Source: Caballeronia mineralivorans PML1(12) (GTDB lineage: Bacteria; Pseudomonadota; Gammaproteobacteria; Burkholderiales; Burkholderiaceae). From it: 64,000 nucleotides of DNA. The stretch's first letter is position 1. Every line of letters begins with the position of its first letter. Positions 34,670 to 45,100 of the stretch are shown piece by piece. The position numbers were made by a program, and so were the translations under genes. The stretch covers positions 32,027 through 96,026 of the forward strand of contig NZ_AEJF01000092.1 in assembly GCF_001028175.1 (NCBI RefSeq). Reading direction: 5' to 3'. A model generated the notes under the pieces. It saw only the letters and a list, made by a program, of their open reading frames with translations, did no database searches and was not told the DNA's origin.

Positions 34670-35599
34670 ATGAACTATGAAGTGATCGTGACCTGTGCAG
34701 TAACAGGCGCGGGAGACACCACGAGCAAACACCCGGCAATCCCGGTTACGCCCAAGCAGATCGCGGAGGCCGCTATCGAGGCCGCGCGCGCGGGCGCAAC
34801 GGTAGCGCATTGCCACGTCCGCGATCCCCGCACGGGTCGTGGCAGCCGGGACCCCGCGTTGTACCGCGAGGTGGTGGACCGCATCCGTTCATCGGATGTG
34901 GACGTCATCATCAACTTGACGGCGGGCATGGGCGGTGACCTCGAAATTGGTGCCGGCGAAGCGCCGATGCAGTTTGGCGCCGGCACCGACCTGGTGGGTG
35001 GTTTGACCCGGCTGGCGCACGTCGAGGAGTTGTTGCCCGAGATCTGCACGCTGGATTGCGGCACGCTGAATTTCGGCGATGGCGACACGATCTACGTATC
35101 GACACCCGCGCAACTGCGAGCGGGCGCGAAGCGGATACAAGAGCTGGGCGTGAAGCCGGAGCTCGAGATCTTCGATACAGGCCATTTATGGTTTGCGAAG
35201 CAAATGCAAAAGGAGGGTTTGCTGGACGACGCACCGTTGTTCCAGCTATGCATGGGCATCCCCTGGGGCGCACCGGCGGATGTGGGCACGCTCAAGTCGA
35301 TGGTCGACAACATGCCGGCGGGCGCGCAGTGGGCAGGGTTCGGAATCGGCCGCATGCAGATGCCGATGGTGGCCCAGGCGATGTTGCTGGGTGGACACGT
35401 GCGGGTAGGTCTTGAAGACAATTTGTATCTGGACCGTGGCGTGCATGCGAGCAACGGAACGCTGGTACAGCGGGCGGTGGAAATCATCGAGCGTCTGGGC
35501 GGTCGTGCGTTGACGCCGGCGGAAGGCAGAAAGAAGCTGAACCTGCCGGCACGCGGCGAGCGTTTGCTGGACCGCCGCAAGATGGAGCAGTTCGCGTAA
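34670..35599 (+). CDS. cdhC: 3-dehydrocarnitine cleavage enzyme (BKACE/DUF849 family)
   Basis: A 309-residue beta-keto acid cleavage enzyme. With acetyl-CoA it splits 3-dehydrocarnitine into acetoacetate and betainyl-CoA. N-terminus [20 protein letters not shown] and the metal-binding [15 protein letters not shown] block (two His) are family hallmarks, as are [19 protein letters not shown] and [14 protein letters not shown] near the C-terminus. The start at ATG 34670 follows GAAAGGA, 16 bases after the caiX-like stop. The long 147-base gap to cdhA is unusual for this operon. Confidence 0.92.
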   Translation: MNYEVIVTCAVTGAGDTTSKHPAIPVTPKQIAEAAIEAARAGATVAHCHVRDPRTGRGSRDPALYREVVDRIRSSDVDVIINLTAGMGGDLEIGAGEAPMQFGAGTDLVGGLTRLAHVEELLPEICTLDCGTLNFGDGDTIYVSTPAQLRAGAKRIQELGVKPELEIFDTGHLWFAKQMQKEGLLDDAPLFQLCMGIPWGAPADVGTLKSMVDNMPAGAQWAGFGIGRMQMPMVAQAMLLGGHVRVGLEDNLYLDRGVHASNGTLVQRAVEIIERLGGRALTPAEGRKKLNLPARGERLLDRRKMEQFA

Positions 35600-35632
35600 G
35601 AGCGGGAACGACGCGAAGACATAAAGACGCAA

Positions 35633-35663
35633 TCCCGCCGACGCAGGCTGTGCGAAGGCGGGA
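35633..35663. other. Inverted repeat between cdhC and cdhA
   Basis: TCCCGCC (35633-35639) can pair with GGCGGGA (35657-35663) across a 17-base loop, 33 bases after the cdhC stop. There is no T run, so a rho-independent terminator is not supported; it may be an mRNA-stability or attenuating hairpin. Confidence 0.4.
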
Positions 35664-35686
35664 ACGTCAAGTTCAATACAAGCTAG

Positions 35687-35710
35687 AGCACCAAAGCACC
35701 AAAGCACCAA
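35687..35710. repeat. Three tandem copies of an 8-bp unit upstream of cdhA
   Basis: AGCACCAA is repeated three times without interruption (35687-35694, 35695-35702, 35703-35710), followed by a partial unit. Likely replication slippage in the cdhC-cdhA gap. Confidence 0.7.
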
Positions 35711-35746
35711 GCAAGTAGAAAGACAAATTACTAAGGAATCCAGTAT

Positions 35747-36694
35747 ATGCAAGTCAAGACGTTTGCTGCGTTAGGCGTAGGGGTAATCGGAGGCGGCTGG
35801 GTAGCGCGAGCGTTAGCGCACGGGCTTGACGTGGTCGCGTGGGACCCTGCGCCGGGCGCCGAGCAGCAACTGCGGGCGAACGTCGCCAACGCATGGCCGG
35901 CACTCGAACGAGTGGGCTTGGCGAAGGGTGCATCGCAGGAAAGACTGCGCTTCGTCGCAACCATAGAAGAATGCGTAGCCGACGCCGATTTCGTGCAGGA
36001 AAGCGCTCCCGAGCGCGAAGATTTGAAACTGACGCTTCACGAGCGGGTATCGAAGGCGGCAAAACCGGAAGCGATCATAGCGTCGTCGACATCGGGCTTG
36101 CTGCCTACCGATTTCTACGCGAGTGCGAAAGACGCGTCGCGTTGCATCGTGGGCCATCCGTTCAATCCGGTCTATTTGTTGCCACTGGTAGAAGTCCTGG
36201 GCGGCGAGAAGACCTCGGAAGAAACGCTGCAAGCAGCATCGGCGTTTTATGAATCGATCGGCATGCGGCCGCTGAGAGTTCGCAAGGAAGTCCCGGGTTT
36301 TATCGCGGACCGCTTGCTGGAAGCGCTCTGGCGAGAAGCGCTGCATCTGGTCAATGAAGGCGTGGCAACCACCGGCGAAATCGACGATGCCATTCGTTTT
36401 GGCGCGGGCATTCGCTGGTCGTTCATGGGCACGTTCCTGACCTATACGCTGGCGGGCGGCGACGCCGGCATGCGCCATTTCATGCAGCAATTCGGCCCGG
36501 CGCTAGAATTACCGTGGACCAAACTGGTCGCGCCCAAGCTGACGGACGAACTCATCGACCGCGTCGTGGAAGGCACGACGGACCAGCAAGGCGAGCATTC
36601 CATCAAGCAACTGGAACGTTACCGCGACGACTGCATCACGAGCGTGATGACGGCTATAGCGGAAGCGAAATCCCGCCACGGCATAGTGAATTAA
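35747..36694 (+). CDS. cdhA: L-carnitine dehydrogenase
   Basis: A 315-residue 3-hydroxyacyl-CoA-dehydrogenase-fold enzyme that oxidises L-carnitine to 3-dehydrocarnitine with NAD+. The nucleotide motif [19 protein letters not shown] is at residues 9-27, [20 protein letters not shown] carries the catalytic His region, and [20 protein letters not shown] the interface helix. [18 protein letters not shown] is typical of carnitine dehydrogenases. The start follows AAGGAATCC. In some bacteria this protein is fused to the thioesterase that here is a separate gene 13 bases downstream. Confidence 0.94.
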   Translation: MQVKTFAALGVGVIGGGWVARALAHGLDVVAWDPAPGAEQQLRANVANAWPALERVGLAKGASQERLRFVATIEECVADADFVQESAPEREDLKLTLHERVSKAAKPEAIIASSTSGLLPTDFYASAKDASRCIVGHPFNPVYLLPLVEVLGGEKTSEETLQAASAFYESIGMRPLRVRKEVPGFIADRLLEALWREALHLVNEGVATTGEIDDAIRFGAGIRWSFMGTFLTYTLAGGDAGMRHFMQQFGPALELPWTKLVAPKLTDELIDRVVEGTTDQQGEHSIKQLERYRDDCITSVMTAIAEAKSRHGIVN

Positions 36695-36707
36695 CGAAGG
36701 CCTGAGA

Positions 36708-37232
36708 GTGACGCAAAATCGCACTATCTACCGCGACACGGTGAGGCCCGAATGGGTCGACTACAACGGCCATCTCCGTGATGCGTTCTACATGCTGATC
36801 TTCAGCCTCTCGACCGATGCGTTCATGGACCGCATCGGTCTCGACGACGCAGCCCGCACGGCGCGAGGCCGTTCGTTGTTCACGCTCGAGGCGCATATCA
36901 ACTATCTGCACGAGATCAAGGAAGGCGTCGCGGTTCGCGTAGAGGCATCGGTGCTCGCATTCGATGCCAAGCGCGTCCACTTGTACATGGAGATGTTCGA
37001 GGGCGAGGGAACCGAGCCCGTCTCGGCGAGCGAACAGATGCTGCTCCACGTCGATACAACCAACGGCGCCAAGTCCGCCGCCTTCGATACGGACATCGCC
37101 GGCCGCATTGAAGCGATGTTTCGTGACGCGCCGCAGGAAGCCCGTTATGCGGGCCGCGTGATCGGCTTGCCGTCGGGACCGCGGGCTTCGACGGTGTCTA
37201 CTTCAGCATCCGCCGGCACCAAACCGGCATGA
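36708..37232 (+). CDS. cdhB: Hot-dog-fold thioesterase of carnitine catabolism (betainyl-CoA thioesterase)
   Basis: A 174-residue acyl-CoA thioesterase of the 4HBT type. [21 protein letters not shown] contains the Asp-x-x-Gly-His motif of this family, and [20 protein letters not shown] follows. It releases glycine betaine from betainyl-CoA made by CdhC. The start is a GTG at 36708, 13 bases after cdhA, preceded by GAAGG. The last 88 bases overlap, on the other strand, the 3' end of the copper ATPase gene. The tail after residue 150 ([18 protein letters not shown]) is low-complexity and may reflect that overlap. Confidence 0.88.
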   Translation: MTQNRTIYRDTVRPEWVDYNGHLRDAFYMLIFSLSTDAFMDRIGLDDAARTARGRSLFTLEAHINYLHEIKEGVAVRVEASVLAFDAKRVHLYMEMFEGEGTEPVSASEQMLLHVDTTNGAKSAAFDTDIAGRIEAMFRDAPQEARYAGRVIGLPSGPRASTVSTSASAGTKPA

Positions 37233-39502
37233 GTGCGCCACGTCCGCAACAGCAACGCGTTCGTCACCACACTTACGCTTGAAAACGCCATCGCTGCGCC
37301 GGCGAGCATCGGATTGAGCAGCCCGAACGCGGCAAGTGGAATGCCGATCAGGTTGTACACGAAGGCCCAGAAGAGGTTCTGCTGGATCTTGCGATAGGTG
37401 CGCCGCGCGATATCGATGGCATCTGCCACCAGCGCCGGATCGCCGCGCATCAACGTGATGCCGGCGGCTTCCATTGCTACGTCGGTACCGGTCGCCATCG
37501 CGATGCCGATATCGGCGGCGGCGAGCGCAGGCGCGTCGTTGATGCCGTCTCCGGCCATCGCAACCGCACCTTGTGCCGATGCCTTCAGCTCCGCGATCAC
37601 GCGCGCCTTGTCGGCGGGGAGCATCTGCGCGTGCACCGCATCGGGCGTTATGCCGAGCGATTTTGCGACGCTGGCCGCGCTGCCGGCGTTATCGCCAGTA
37701 AGCAGGACGCTCTTGATGCCCATCGCGTTTAGCCGCGCGATCGCGGCGCGCGCGCCGGGTTTCAGCGAATCGCCGAAAGCGAGCAGGGCGAGGACGCGCG
37801 GGCGGCCGGGCGTTTGCGGCGCGGCACTGTCTTGGCCGTTGGCGACACCTAAGTCACGACCAACGCTGCCCAAATCCACCAGCCACGAAACCGTATTCCC
37901 AAGCTGCTCCAGTTCCGCCGCCCGTATTGTCAGCCGCTGCGGTGCGACCAGCCGCAGTTCGTCGAGCCAACGGTCGCTGGCTATCGCCAGATGACGCTCG
38001 CCCACTCGCGCCTCGACTCCGCGTCCGGCAACCGCTTTCGCGCCGCTCGCGCCAATGACCTGAATCCGCGCTTCATCGGCGGCCGCAACGACTGCGCGTG
38101 CCAACGGATGATCGCTAAGCCGCTGGACGGCTGCCGCCAGCTCCAAAGCCTCGCTACGATCCACGCCAACGGCCGCCTCGAACGCGTTCATTGAAGGCTT
38201 GCCGACGGTGAGCGTGCCGGTTTTATCGAAGGCGACGATCCTGATCCGATGTGCCATTTCCAGCGCCTGCGGGTCCTTGATCAGTACGCCGTGCCGTGCC
38301 GCGACACCCGTTCCGGCCATGATCGCCGCTGGCGTGGCCAAGCCGAGCGCGCACGGGCACGCGATCACGAGTACCGCGACCGCGTTCAGCACGGCCGTTT
38401 CCGCGCCCGCGCCCATCAACAGCCAGCCGACCAGCGTCACGAGTGCGATCACCAGAATGACTGGCACGAATATCGCCGATACTCGGTCGACCAGCCGCTG
38501 AATCGGCGCCTTCTCCGCTTGCGCCGATTCGACCAGCCGGATGATCCGCGCGAGCGTGGTCTCGGCGCCGGTCGCTGTCGTTTCGACGGCAATCGCCCCC
38601 TCACCATTGATCGATCCCGCCGTCACGCGCGCCCCAGTCTCTTTCGCCACCGGCAAGCTTTCGCCGGTGATCAGCGATTCATCCACATGCGTATGGCCTT
38701 CGCGAATCAGGCCGTCCACCGGCATACGTTCGCCTGGCCGGACGATCGCCAGATCGCCGTTGCGCACCTCCGCCAGCACAATCTCGCGTTCGATGCCGGT
38801 TGCCGCATCGCGAATCCGCGCACGGTCGGGACGCAACGCGTCGAGTGCGCGGATGGCGTCGGTGGTTTGCCGCTTGGCACGCGCCTCGAGCCATTTGCCG
38901 AAGCGCACGAGCGTGATTACCACCGCCGCCGCCTCGAAATAAAGATGTGCCGACTCGCCCGGATGCGCGAACAGTTCATACACACTCAAGCCCCACGCCG
39001 CCGACGTTCCGAGCGCCACAAGCAGATCCATGTTGCCTTCGCCCGCGCGCACCGCCTTGAAGCCGCCGACATAAAATCGTGCGCCGAGAACGAATTGCAC
39101 GATGCTCGCGAGCGCCAGCGACACCCAGACGCCGAGATGAAGATCCAGGCCGAGCATGGGCAAAACCAGCGGCAGCGTCAGCAGCGCCGACACGATCACG
39201 GCCACGAGTTCGCCCGTATGTGCGGGTGCGGCGACAGGCGCTGCTTCCGGTTCGATGAACGTCGCCTCGTAGCCTGCCTTGGTCACGGCGGCCAGCATTT
39301 GCTCGCGCGACACGGAGGGTCCGGCGTGGACGGTCGCTTTCTCGGTGGCAAGATTCACCGATACCTGTTCCACGCCCGGCACCTTCGCGAGCGCCTTTTC
39401 GACGCGCCGAACGCACGACGCGCACGTCATCCCGCCGATGGCAAATTCAGCGGTCGTCGACGTGGCGGCGGTATTGGCAGAAGGAACGGACGTAGCAGAC
39501 AT
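37145..39502 (-). CDS. copA: Copper-exporting P1B-type ATPase
   Basis: A 785-residue heavy-metal ATPase. One N-terminal metal-binding domain has GMTCASC (Cys27, Cys30). Conserved motifs follow in order: ITGESLP (actuator), [14 protein letters not shown] (CPC transmembrane metal site), [12 protein letters not shown] (phosphorylated Asp), SDHPLARAV (HP motif), [10 protein letters not shown] and [16 protein letters not shown]. These indicate Cu+ export to the periplasm. The start at 39502 (MSATSV) follows AGGAAG; an ATG ten codons upstream lies within the probable transcription start region. A CueR-type promoter is at 39554-39584. The 3' end overlaps cdhB. Confidence 0.95.
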   Translation of the reverse strand: MSATSVPSANTAATSTTAEFAIGGMTCASCVRRVEKALAKVPGVEQVSVNLATEKATVHAGPSVSREQMLAAVTKAGYEATFIEPEAAPVAAPAHTGELVAVIVSALLTLPLVLPMLGLDLHLGVWVSLALASIVQFVLGARFYVGGFKAVRAGEGNMDLLVALGTSAAWGLSVYELFAHPGESAHLYFEAAAVVITLVRFGKWLEARAKRQTTDAIRALDALRPDRARIRDAATGIEREIVLAEVRNGDLAIVRPGERMPVDGLIREGHTHVDESLITGESLPVAKETGARVTAGSINGEGAIAVETTATGAETTLARIIRLVESAQAEKAPIQRLVDRVSAIFVPVILVIALVTLVGWLLMGAGAETAVLNAVAVLVIACPCALGLATPAAIMAGTGVAARHGVLIKDPQALEMAHRIRIVAFDKTGTLTVGKPSMNAFEAAVGVDRSEALELAAAVQRLSDHPLARAVVAAADEARIQVIGASGAKAVAGRGVEARVGERHLAIASDRWLDELRLVAPQRLTIRAAELEQLGNTVSWLVDLGSVGRDLGVANGQDSAAPQTPGRPRVLALLAFGDSLKPGARAAIARLNAMGIKSVLLTGDNAGSAASVAKSLGITPDAVHAQMLPADKARVIAELKASAQGAVAMAGDGINDAPALAAADIGIAMATGTDVAMEAAGITLMRGDPALVADAIDIARRTYRKIQQNLFWAFVYNLIGIPLAAFGLLNPMLAGAAMAFSSVSVVTNALLLRTWRTHAGLVPADAEVDTVEARGPDGKPITRPA

Positions 39503-39553
39503 AGAGAGGCTTCCTGGTTCAGTGCGAGCCATGACATTCAGCTCGATGTAACC

Positions 39554-39584
39554 AGTATCGACATTCCCATGATTGGAAGGTCAA
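39554..39584 (-). promoter_or_regulatory. CueR/MerR-type promoter of copA
   Basis: On the minus strand, TTGACC (-35, plus 39579-39584) and GATACT (-10, plus 39554-39559) are separated by 19 bases, the elongated spacer typical of MerR-family promoters. Within the spacer, ACCTTCC and GGAATGT (plus 39575-39581 and 39561-39567) form a dyad with one mismatch around 7 bases, like known CueR sites. Copper induction of copA is inferred. No cueR gene is present in the window. Confidence 0.8.
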
Positions 39585-40234
39585 GGCGTATTTTCAATAG
39601 GAGGCGGCGCGTTGAACATCGCGTCGGCAAGCGCCGTTGCGGCGTCCGTTTCGCGCGCGCGCACGCCATGAATTGCGCCGAGCCGGTCCGCTGCCGCCTT
39701 GTTCTGGCCCAGTTTCGCCTTGCCGACCAGCCGCGTGACCTCGATTTCGATCCCGACAATGGCTTGCAACATTGTCTGGATAAAATCTGCCGGCGCATCG
39801 CCCATTTTCCAGGGCACCGCTTCTCCAGCTTCCATTTTCCGCGTGAGCCGCGCGACGACGCCGCGCACAAATGCTTCGTCGTCGCGGAGGGTGATCCGGC
39901 CATGTGCGTGCACGACCAGATAGTTATAAGTGGGCACCTGCCGATGCGCTTCGTGCTTGCTCGGATAAAAAGTCGGCGATATATAACCGGACGGTCCCTG
40001 GAAAATAACCAGCGCGTCAGAACCGCTCTCAATCTCCAGACAAATAGGATTTGCCCGGGCAACATGCGCACGCAGAATGCCGTGTTCGCCTTGGCTCGCG
40101 TCGAATTCGAATGGCACGTGATTCGCGTCGAGGCCGTTTGCGCCATGCGTGACAAGGGCTGCGAGCGGATGCTCAGCCATTAGCCGATGTAAAACCTCGG
40201 CGCGATTTTCTTCGAAGTGGGAGGGCAGATACAT
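39581..40234 (-). CDS. PaiB-like FMN-binding negative transcriptional regulator family protein
   Basis: A 217-residue protein of the PaiB/split-barrel flavin family. It starts MYLPSHFEENRAEVLHRLMA, followed by LVTHGANGLDANHVPF and GPSGYISPTFYPSKHEAHRQ, then VPTYNYLVVHAHGRI, all hallmark blocks of this family. KLGQNKAAADRLGAIHGV near the C-terminus matches the SQN/GQNKxxxDR motif. PaiB in Bacillus represses sporulation and protease genes; in proteobacteria the role is unknown and FMN or heme binding is likely. Its 3' end overlaps the -35 of the copA promoter. Confidence 0.88.
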   Translation of the reverse strand: MYLPSHFEENRAEVLHRLMAEHPLAALVTHGANGLDANHVPFEFDASQGEHGILRAHVARANPICLEIESGSDALVIFQGPSGYISPTFYPSKHEAHRQVPTYNYLVVHAHGRITLRDDEAFVRGVVARLTRKMEAGEAVPWKMGDAPADFIQTMLQAIVGIEIEVTRLVGKAKLGQNKAAADRLGAIHGVRARETDAATALADAMFNAPPPIENTP

Positions 40235-40287
40235 CGACGGCTCGTGGGTGGGTTATAAAGAACAGGCTAAAAAGGAGACGAAAAAAC

Positions 40288-40389
40288 ATGTTACGCGATG
40301 CACCCGCGAGTCGAAACTTTTCCGGAAGCCCGGCCGGCGTGTTCAGGCGGCGTTACGCGCTCCTTGCCTATCCTCATTGGATAAGATAA
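40288..40389 (+). CDS. Candidate 33-residue small ORF
   Basis: ATG at 40288 is preceded by AAGGAG at a 10-base spacing (AAGGAGACGAAAAAAC), an unusually strong ribosome-binding site in an otherwise gene-free gap. It encodes 33 residues starting MLRDAPASRNFSGSPAG, Arg-rich in the middle and ending YPHWIR. There is no membrane or signal pattern. It could be a leader peptide or a chance frame; the ribosome site is the only support. Confidence 0.25.
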   Translation: MLRDAPASRNFSGSPAGVFRRRYALLAYPHWIR

Positions 40390-40476
40390 AACCCGGTTTC
40401 AAGATAGATTAAGCGCCGCGACGCAGAGTCGCAGAAGACCGGGAGACGAGGACCGGCCGCGCACTCGACGAACGAA

Positions 40477-41991
40477 GTGAAAGCCTTAAACAGATCCTTA
40501 AATCGAATGAAAAATAATCGACGCTGGGCAGTTTCGTTGTACGCGGCGCTGTGGGTGGCCGCTGGTTTGAGTAGTCTGGCAATACTTGGCGGGTGCGCAA
40601 CGCAAGCGCCCGTTGTCACCAGCGGGGATGGCTGGCGCAAGGATCAGGTTGCGGACGCTTATGTGTTTGGATACCCGCTGGTGGCTTCGGATATCGCACG
40701 GGAGAAAGCGACCGGCGGCGACGCCTCGAAGCCCGGCCAGGCGCCGGTGAACACGCTGCGGCACGCCACCGCGTTGCCGCCGGTGGGCGCCGCGGGGCGG
40801 CCGAGCGTGGATACGCTTGAATCGACTGCTTGGCTGGATGTATCGAGCGGACCGGTGCTGGTTTCACTTCCCAATGCGCCGCGCGGCCGTTATTACGATG
40901 CCCGCGCTTTCGATGCCTGGACCAACGTGATCTTTTCCAGCGTCCCTCACGCGGCGGACCGGCCTGCGCCGGCGAAAAAGCTCAATGCGAAGGCGGCGCG
41001 CGCAGCCAGGCTGGCGGCAGAGCAGGCCAACGTGCTTGCGTTTGTTCCGGCGGGTTATACGGGAACGCTCCCCGATGGCGTGACGCGCGTCGAAACGCCG
41101 ACTCGCTACGTGTGGCTTTCGATTCGTGTGCGTGTGAACGGTCAGCGCGACGTGCGTGAAGCTCGCAAGTTGCAGACGGCGATGAGTATCGACGCGCCTT
41201 CCGCCGATAAAACCAGCGCCACTACGGCCGGTAGCGCCTGGCCGAACGTCACGGCCAGCACGCCGACGGTTGTGACGGGTGGCGACAAACCCGATTCACT
41301 CGATGCCACCGCGTTTTTCACGCGTCTCGCGAAAGCGATGCAGGATAACCCGCCTGCTCCGAACGATCCTCACGCTGTCAAATTGCTGGCCGATCTTGGC
41401 GTGAAGGCGGGCGAGCCGGTTCAGTTCCGCCCGGCGGATGCCGATTTGCTCGCGACCGGTCTCGCCGATGGCCGCACGCGGGTGGACACGGTGCCGTCGA
41501 ATGCGATCAGCCGTAACGGCTGGGTCTGGTTCGGCGATGGCGCGGGCAACTACGACACCGACTACACGCTGCGGGCGTTTTTGGCGCGGCGTCAGCCGGG
41601 TACGGGCACGAAGGACGACGAGGTCAAGCCGGTTGCGTCCTCCGACAGCGACGGTCACGCGCTCAATGGTGCGAATGAGTATGTGCTGCATTTCGCGCCG
41701 AACCAGTTGCCGCCGGTGCGCGGGTTCTGGACGCTGACTGCATACACGAAGGAGGGTGCGTTGCTCGACGACAAGACGTTGCGGCTTTCGCTGAGCGACC
41801 GGGACCGGTTGAGGAAGAACCGGGATGGTTCCATCGATATATCCGTGTCGGCTGCGGCGCCTGCGAAGGCGCGAATGTCGAATTGGCTGCCGGTGCCGGA
41901 TGGTGATTTTCAGTTGATGTTGCGGCTTTATGTGCCGAAGCCCGAGGCTTCGGATGGAACGTGGGCACCGCCGGCGATCGAGCGGCAATAA
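40477..41991 (+). CDS. DUF1254/DUF1214 lipoprotein
   Basis: A 504-residue protein from a GTG start, or 494 from ATG 40507. The N-terminus (NNRRWAVSLYAALWVAAGLS then SLAILGGCATQ) is a lipoprotein signal with a Cys in the lipobox LGGC. The DUF1254 part follows (DQVADAYVFGYPLVASDIAR; WLDVSSGPVLVSLPNAPRGR), and the C-terminal DUF1214 part has LHFAPNQLPPVRGFWTLTAY and LPVPDGDFQLMLRLYVPKPE. These are exported proteins of unknown biochemical role. The start is uncertain: neither codon has a good ribosome site. Confidence 0.85.
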   Translation: MKALNRSLNRMKNNRRWAVSLYAALWVAAGLSSLAILGGCATQAPVVTSGDGWRKDQVADAYVFGYPLVASDIAREKATGGDASKPGQAPVNTLRHATALPPVGAAGRPSVDTLESTAWLDVSSGPVLVSLPNAPRGRYYDARAFDAWTNVIFSSVPHAADRPAPAKKLNAKAARAARLAAEQANVLAFVPAGYTGTLPDGVTRVETPTRYVWLSIRVRVNGQRDVREARKLQTAMSIDAPSADKTSATTAGSAWPNVTASTPTVVTGGDKPDSLDATAFFTRLAKAMQDNPPAPNDPHAVKLLADLGVKAGEPVQFRPADADLLATGLADGRTRVDTVPSNAISRNGWVWFGDGAGNYDTDYTLRAFLARRQPGTGTKDDEVKPVASSDSDGHALNGANEYVLHFAPNQLPPVRGFWTLTAYTKEGALLDDKTLRLSLSDRDRLRKNRDGSIDISVSAAAPAKARMSNWLPVPDGDFQLMLRLYVPKPEASDGTWAPPAIERQ

Positions 41992-42151
41992 GTTTTCATA
42001 GGGTTTTCGCTCGCGCCGGTGAACCCGAGTGCGAACGAAAGCCCCCTCATGGGTTCAAATTGCCCCCGCCGCGTCGTATACTCAGGCCTCCTGTTTCCCA
42101 AAGGCTGCGCGTGGCTCGTGCCGGCGTGCGCAGCCGCGCTACGAGGCACGC

Positions 42152-45100
42152 ATGGCAAGCCTGAACAAGACTTCCCTGACATCCGCCGGGCGTAGCCTGA
42201 TTCAAGGGGTGAACTCGGTAGCGCAAGCCCGACGCACCCGGCGTGTTGTAATCGGACTCCTGCTGGCCGTCGTCGTAATCGGCCTGCTCGGCTTTTTCGC
42301 CGCCCCACCACTGATCCGCCATATCGCGGAACAGCAGCTCTCCGCACAACTCGACCGTCCAGCCAGCATCGAACGGATCGCGCTCAATCCCTATACGCTC
42401 AGTCTCGAAGCCGATCGCGTGCATATCGGCGAGGCACCGGCGAATCTGTCCGCAGGCACAAAAAGCGGAGATTTCGTCGATATAGAACGGCTGATCGTCC
42501 ACCCTTCATGGTCGTCACTGTTTCGTCTCGCGCCGGTCATCAACGAAGTCAAGATCGATTCGCCACGCTTTCATATCGTGCGCTTCGACGCGCAACGCTT
42601 TAACTTCTCGGACCTCGTCGAAAAGTTTTCGAAGCCCTCAGCTAATCCGTCGAATAAACCCGCGCGATTCTCCGTATCGAATATTCGCCTGGAAAATGGC
42701 CGGATCGACTTCGACGACCGATTGCTGAAAACGCAGCATGTCATCGATCGTTGGTCGATCGGGATTCCATTCATCGCCAATCTCCCGTCCACCACCGAAT
42801 TATTCGTGACGCCGTCGCTGCAGGCGCGTATCGACGGTTCGGCGTTGTCCATCACCGGCCGCACCAAGCCGTTCGCGGAGTCGCGCGAGTCGGAAATTGC
42901 CGTGCAGCTCGACGGTCTCGACGTGCCGCAAATGCTCTCATACGCACCGGCTTCGCTGCCGGTCGCCGTGAAGAGCGGGCGTTTGTCGACGAATCTGGAT
43001 GTGAGCTTTGCACTCGCCGCCGACGCGCCCGTGGTTCGCATCAAAGGCACAGCGGATCTCGCGGATCTGGCCGTGACGGACAAGCAGGACACACCGCTTT
43101 TCGCCGCGCAAACGTTGCATGTGAATGCGGTGAATCTGGAGCCGCTGCGCAATGTGTATCGGCTGGACGAAGTGCGGTTGACGCAGCCGGACGTGAAGCT
43201 TTTCCGCGATAAAACCGGCGCATTCAACTTCGAAAAACTGAGCGCCACAACGCCGGCCCCGGCACCCGCATCCACGCTCGCCAGCGACGCAAAAGCGGCC
43301 ACGCCCGCAGACGCCGCCGCACAACCGCTCGACCTCGCGATCAGGCATCTGGCGATCGAACAAGGCCGTATCGTCTTCGACGACCGCTTGATGGCGCAAC
43401 CCGCCACGCTCGGATTAACGAACCTGGATGTGACGCTCGACGACTTCGCAACGCTCGGCAAACCCCCGGTGCGCTACACGCTGAAAACGGCTTTCGATCA
43501 CGGCGGCGGCCTCGACGCATCGGGCGGATTTACGCTGCCGGGCAAGAATGCGGACGCGAAACTCGCGCTGGCCGATTTGCCGCTGGCGCCGTTGCAACCG
43601 TACGTGGCGAACGCGGTGGCCGCGCGTATCGCCGATGGTTCGCTCAGCGCAAATTTGCCGCTGCAGGTGGACTGGTCGAAGCCCGAGCCGTCCATCCAGG
43701 TCGGCGCAGGCGACGTCACGCTCAAGTCACTGGAGCTTGTACCGAACGCGAATACCGCGCCGATTACCCTGGGTTCGGCGCAAGCGAAGATCCAGAAAAT
43801 CGATGTCGCCGGGCATACCGCAGCGTTGGATAGCGTCGTGCTCAACGGCCTTTCCATCGATGCAAAACGCCTGAAGGACGGCAGCATCGATCTCGCGGCG
43901 CTCGCCGGTCCGCATGAAACGGCGCCGGAGGCCAGCGCCACGCGCAAGGTCGAAAAGGCCAACGCGGCGGGTCCGGCATGGCGTTATCAGATCGCGCAGG
44001 TTTCGCTCAACGACAGCAGCGCCGACTTCACCGACGAAAGCACGGCGCGTCCGGTAAAGCTGCACATCGCGCCATTGCAATTGGGCGTCAAGCACCTCAC
44101 CGACGACCTGACAAAACCGCTGCCCATCGAGGGCAAGCTGACGATGAACGGCAAAGGCGCGCTGGCCGTGGCCGGTACATTGACCGCGAAGCCGCTGAGC
44201 CTCGCACTCCATGTCGACGCAAGCGCGCTCGACGCCTCGGCGTTCGAGCCGTATTTCGGTGGCACCCTGAACGCGACAGTCTCGAGCGCGCTGCTGACCG
44301 CGAACGGCGACGCGTCGTTCTCGGGCGAAGGACGCACGCTGAAAGCCGGGTACAAGGGCGACGTGTCGTTGTCGAACGTGCGCCTGATCGATAAAGTGAA
44401 TTCGGAGTCGCTGGCCGGCTGGAACCTGCTCGGCCTGACAAAACTGAACGCACGCTACGACGAAAAAGGCGCCGATGTGGAAGCCGCGCGCGTCACGTTC
44501 GCGAACTTCTACGGTCGCGTGTTGCTCGATCCGCAAGGCAAGCTGAATCTCCGCGATATCGTGGTTCAGGACAAGACGCCGGCATCAACGCAAGCCGCCG
44601 CATCGACGGCTGCGTCCGTACCAACCGCACCAACCGCAGTACCTGTCGCTCCGAAGACCGCGTCGTCATCGGCGAATCTGCGCTTTGGCCAGCTTGTGCT
44701 GCAAAACGGCCGCGTGACCTACACCGACAACTTCGTCAAACCCAACTTCACCGCGAACCTCGTCGCGATCACGGGCACGATCGGCGCATTCGGCACACAC
44801 TCGACCACGCCCGCACCCGTCGATGTCGCCGCGAAACTGTCCGCGAACGGACCGGTATCGATCAAGGGGGTGGTGAATCCGCTGATCGCGAAACCGTCGC
44901 TGGACCTGACCGCTAGCGCCCACGACGTCGAGTTGCCGAACATCTCGCCGTATTCGACAAAATATGCGGGTTATCCGATCACGAAGGGCAAACTCAACGT
45001 CGATCTGCACTACATGCTCGCCAATGACCAGCTCAGCGCGAACAATCATCTTTTCATCGATCAGCTCACATTCGGCGATCACGTCGACAACACCACGGCA

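Noticed and set aside
35687..35710. CRISPR-like array
   Set aside because: Units are 8 bp without spacers; simple tandem repeat.
38249..40183. 644-codon plus-strand frame over copA and the PaiB-like gene
   Set aside because: Antisense to two genes with clear motifs; no motif of its own.
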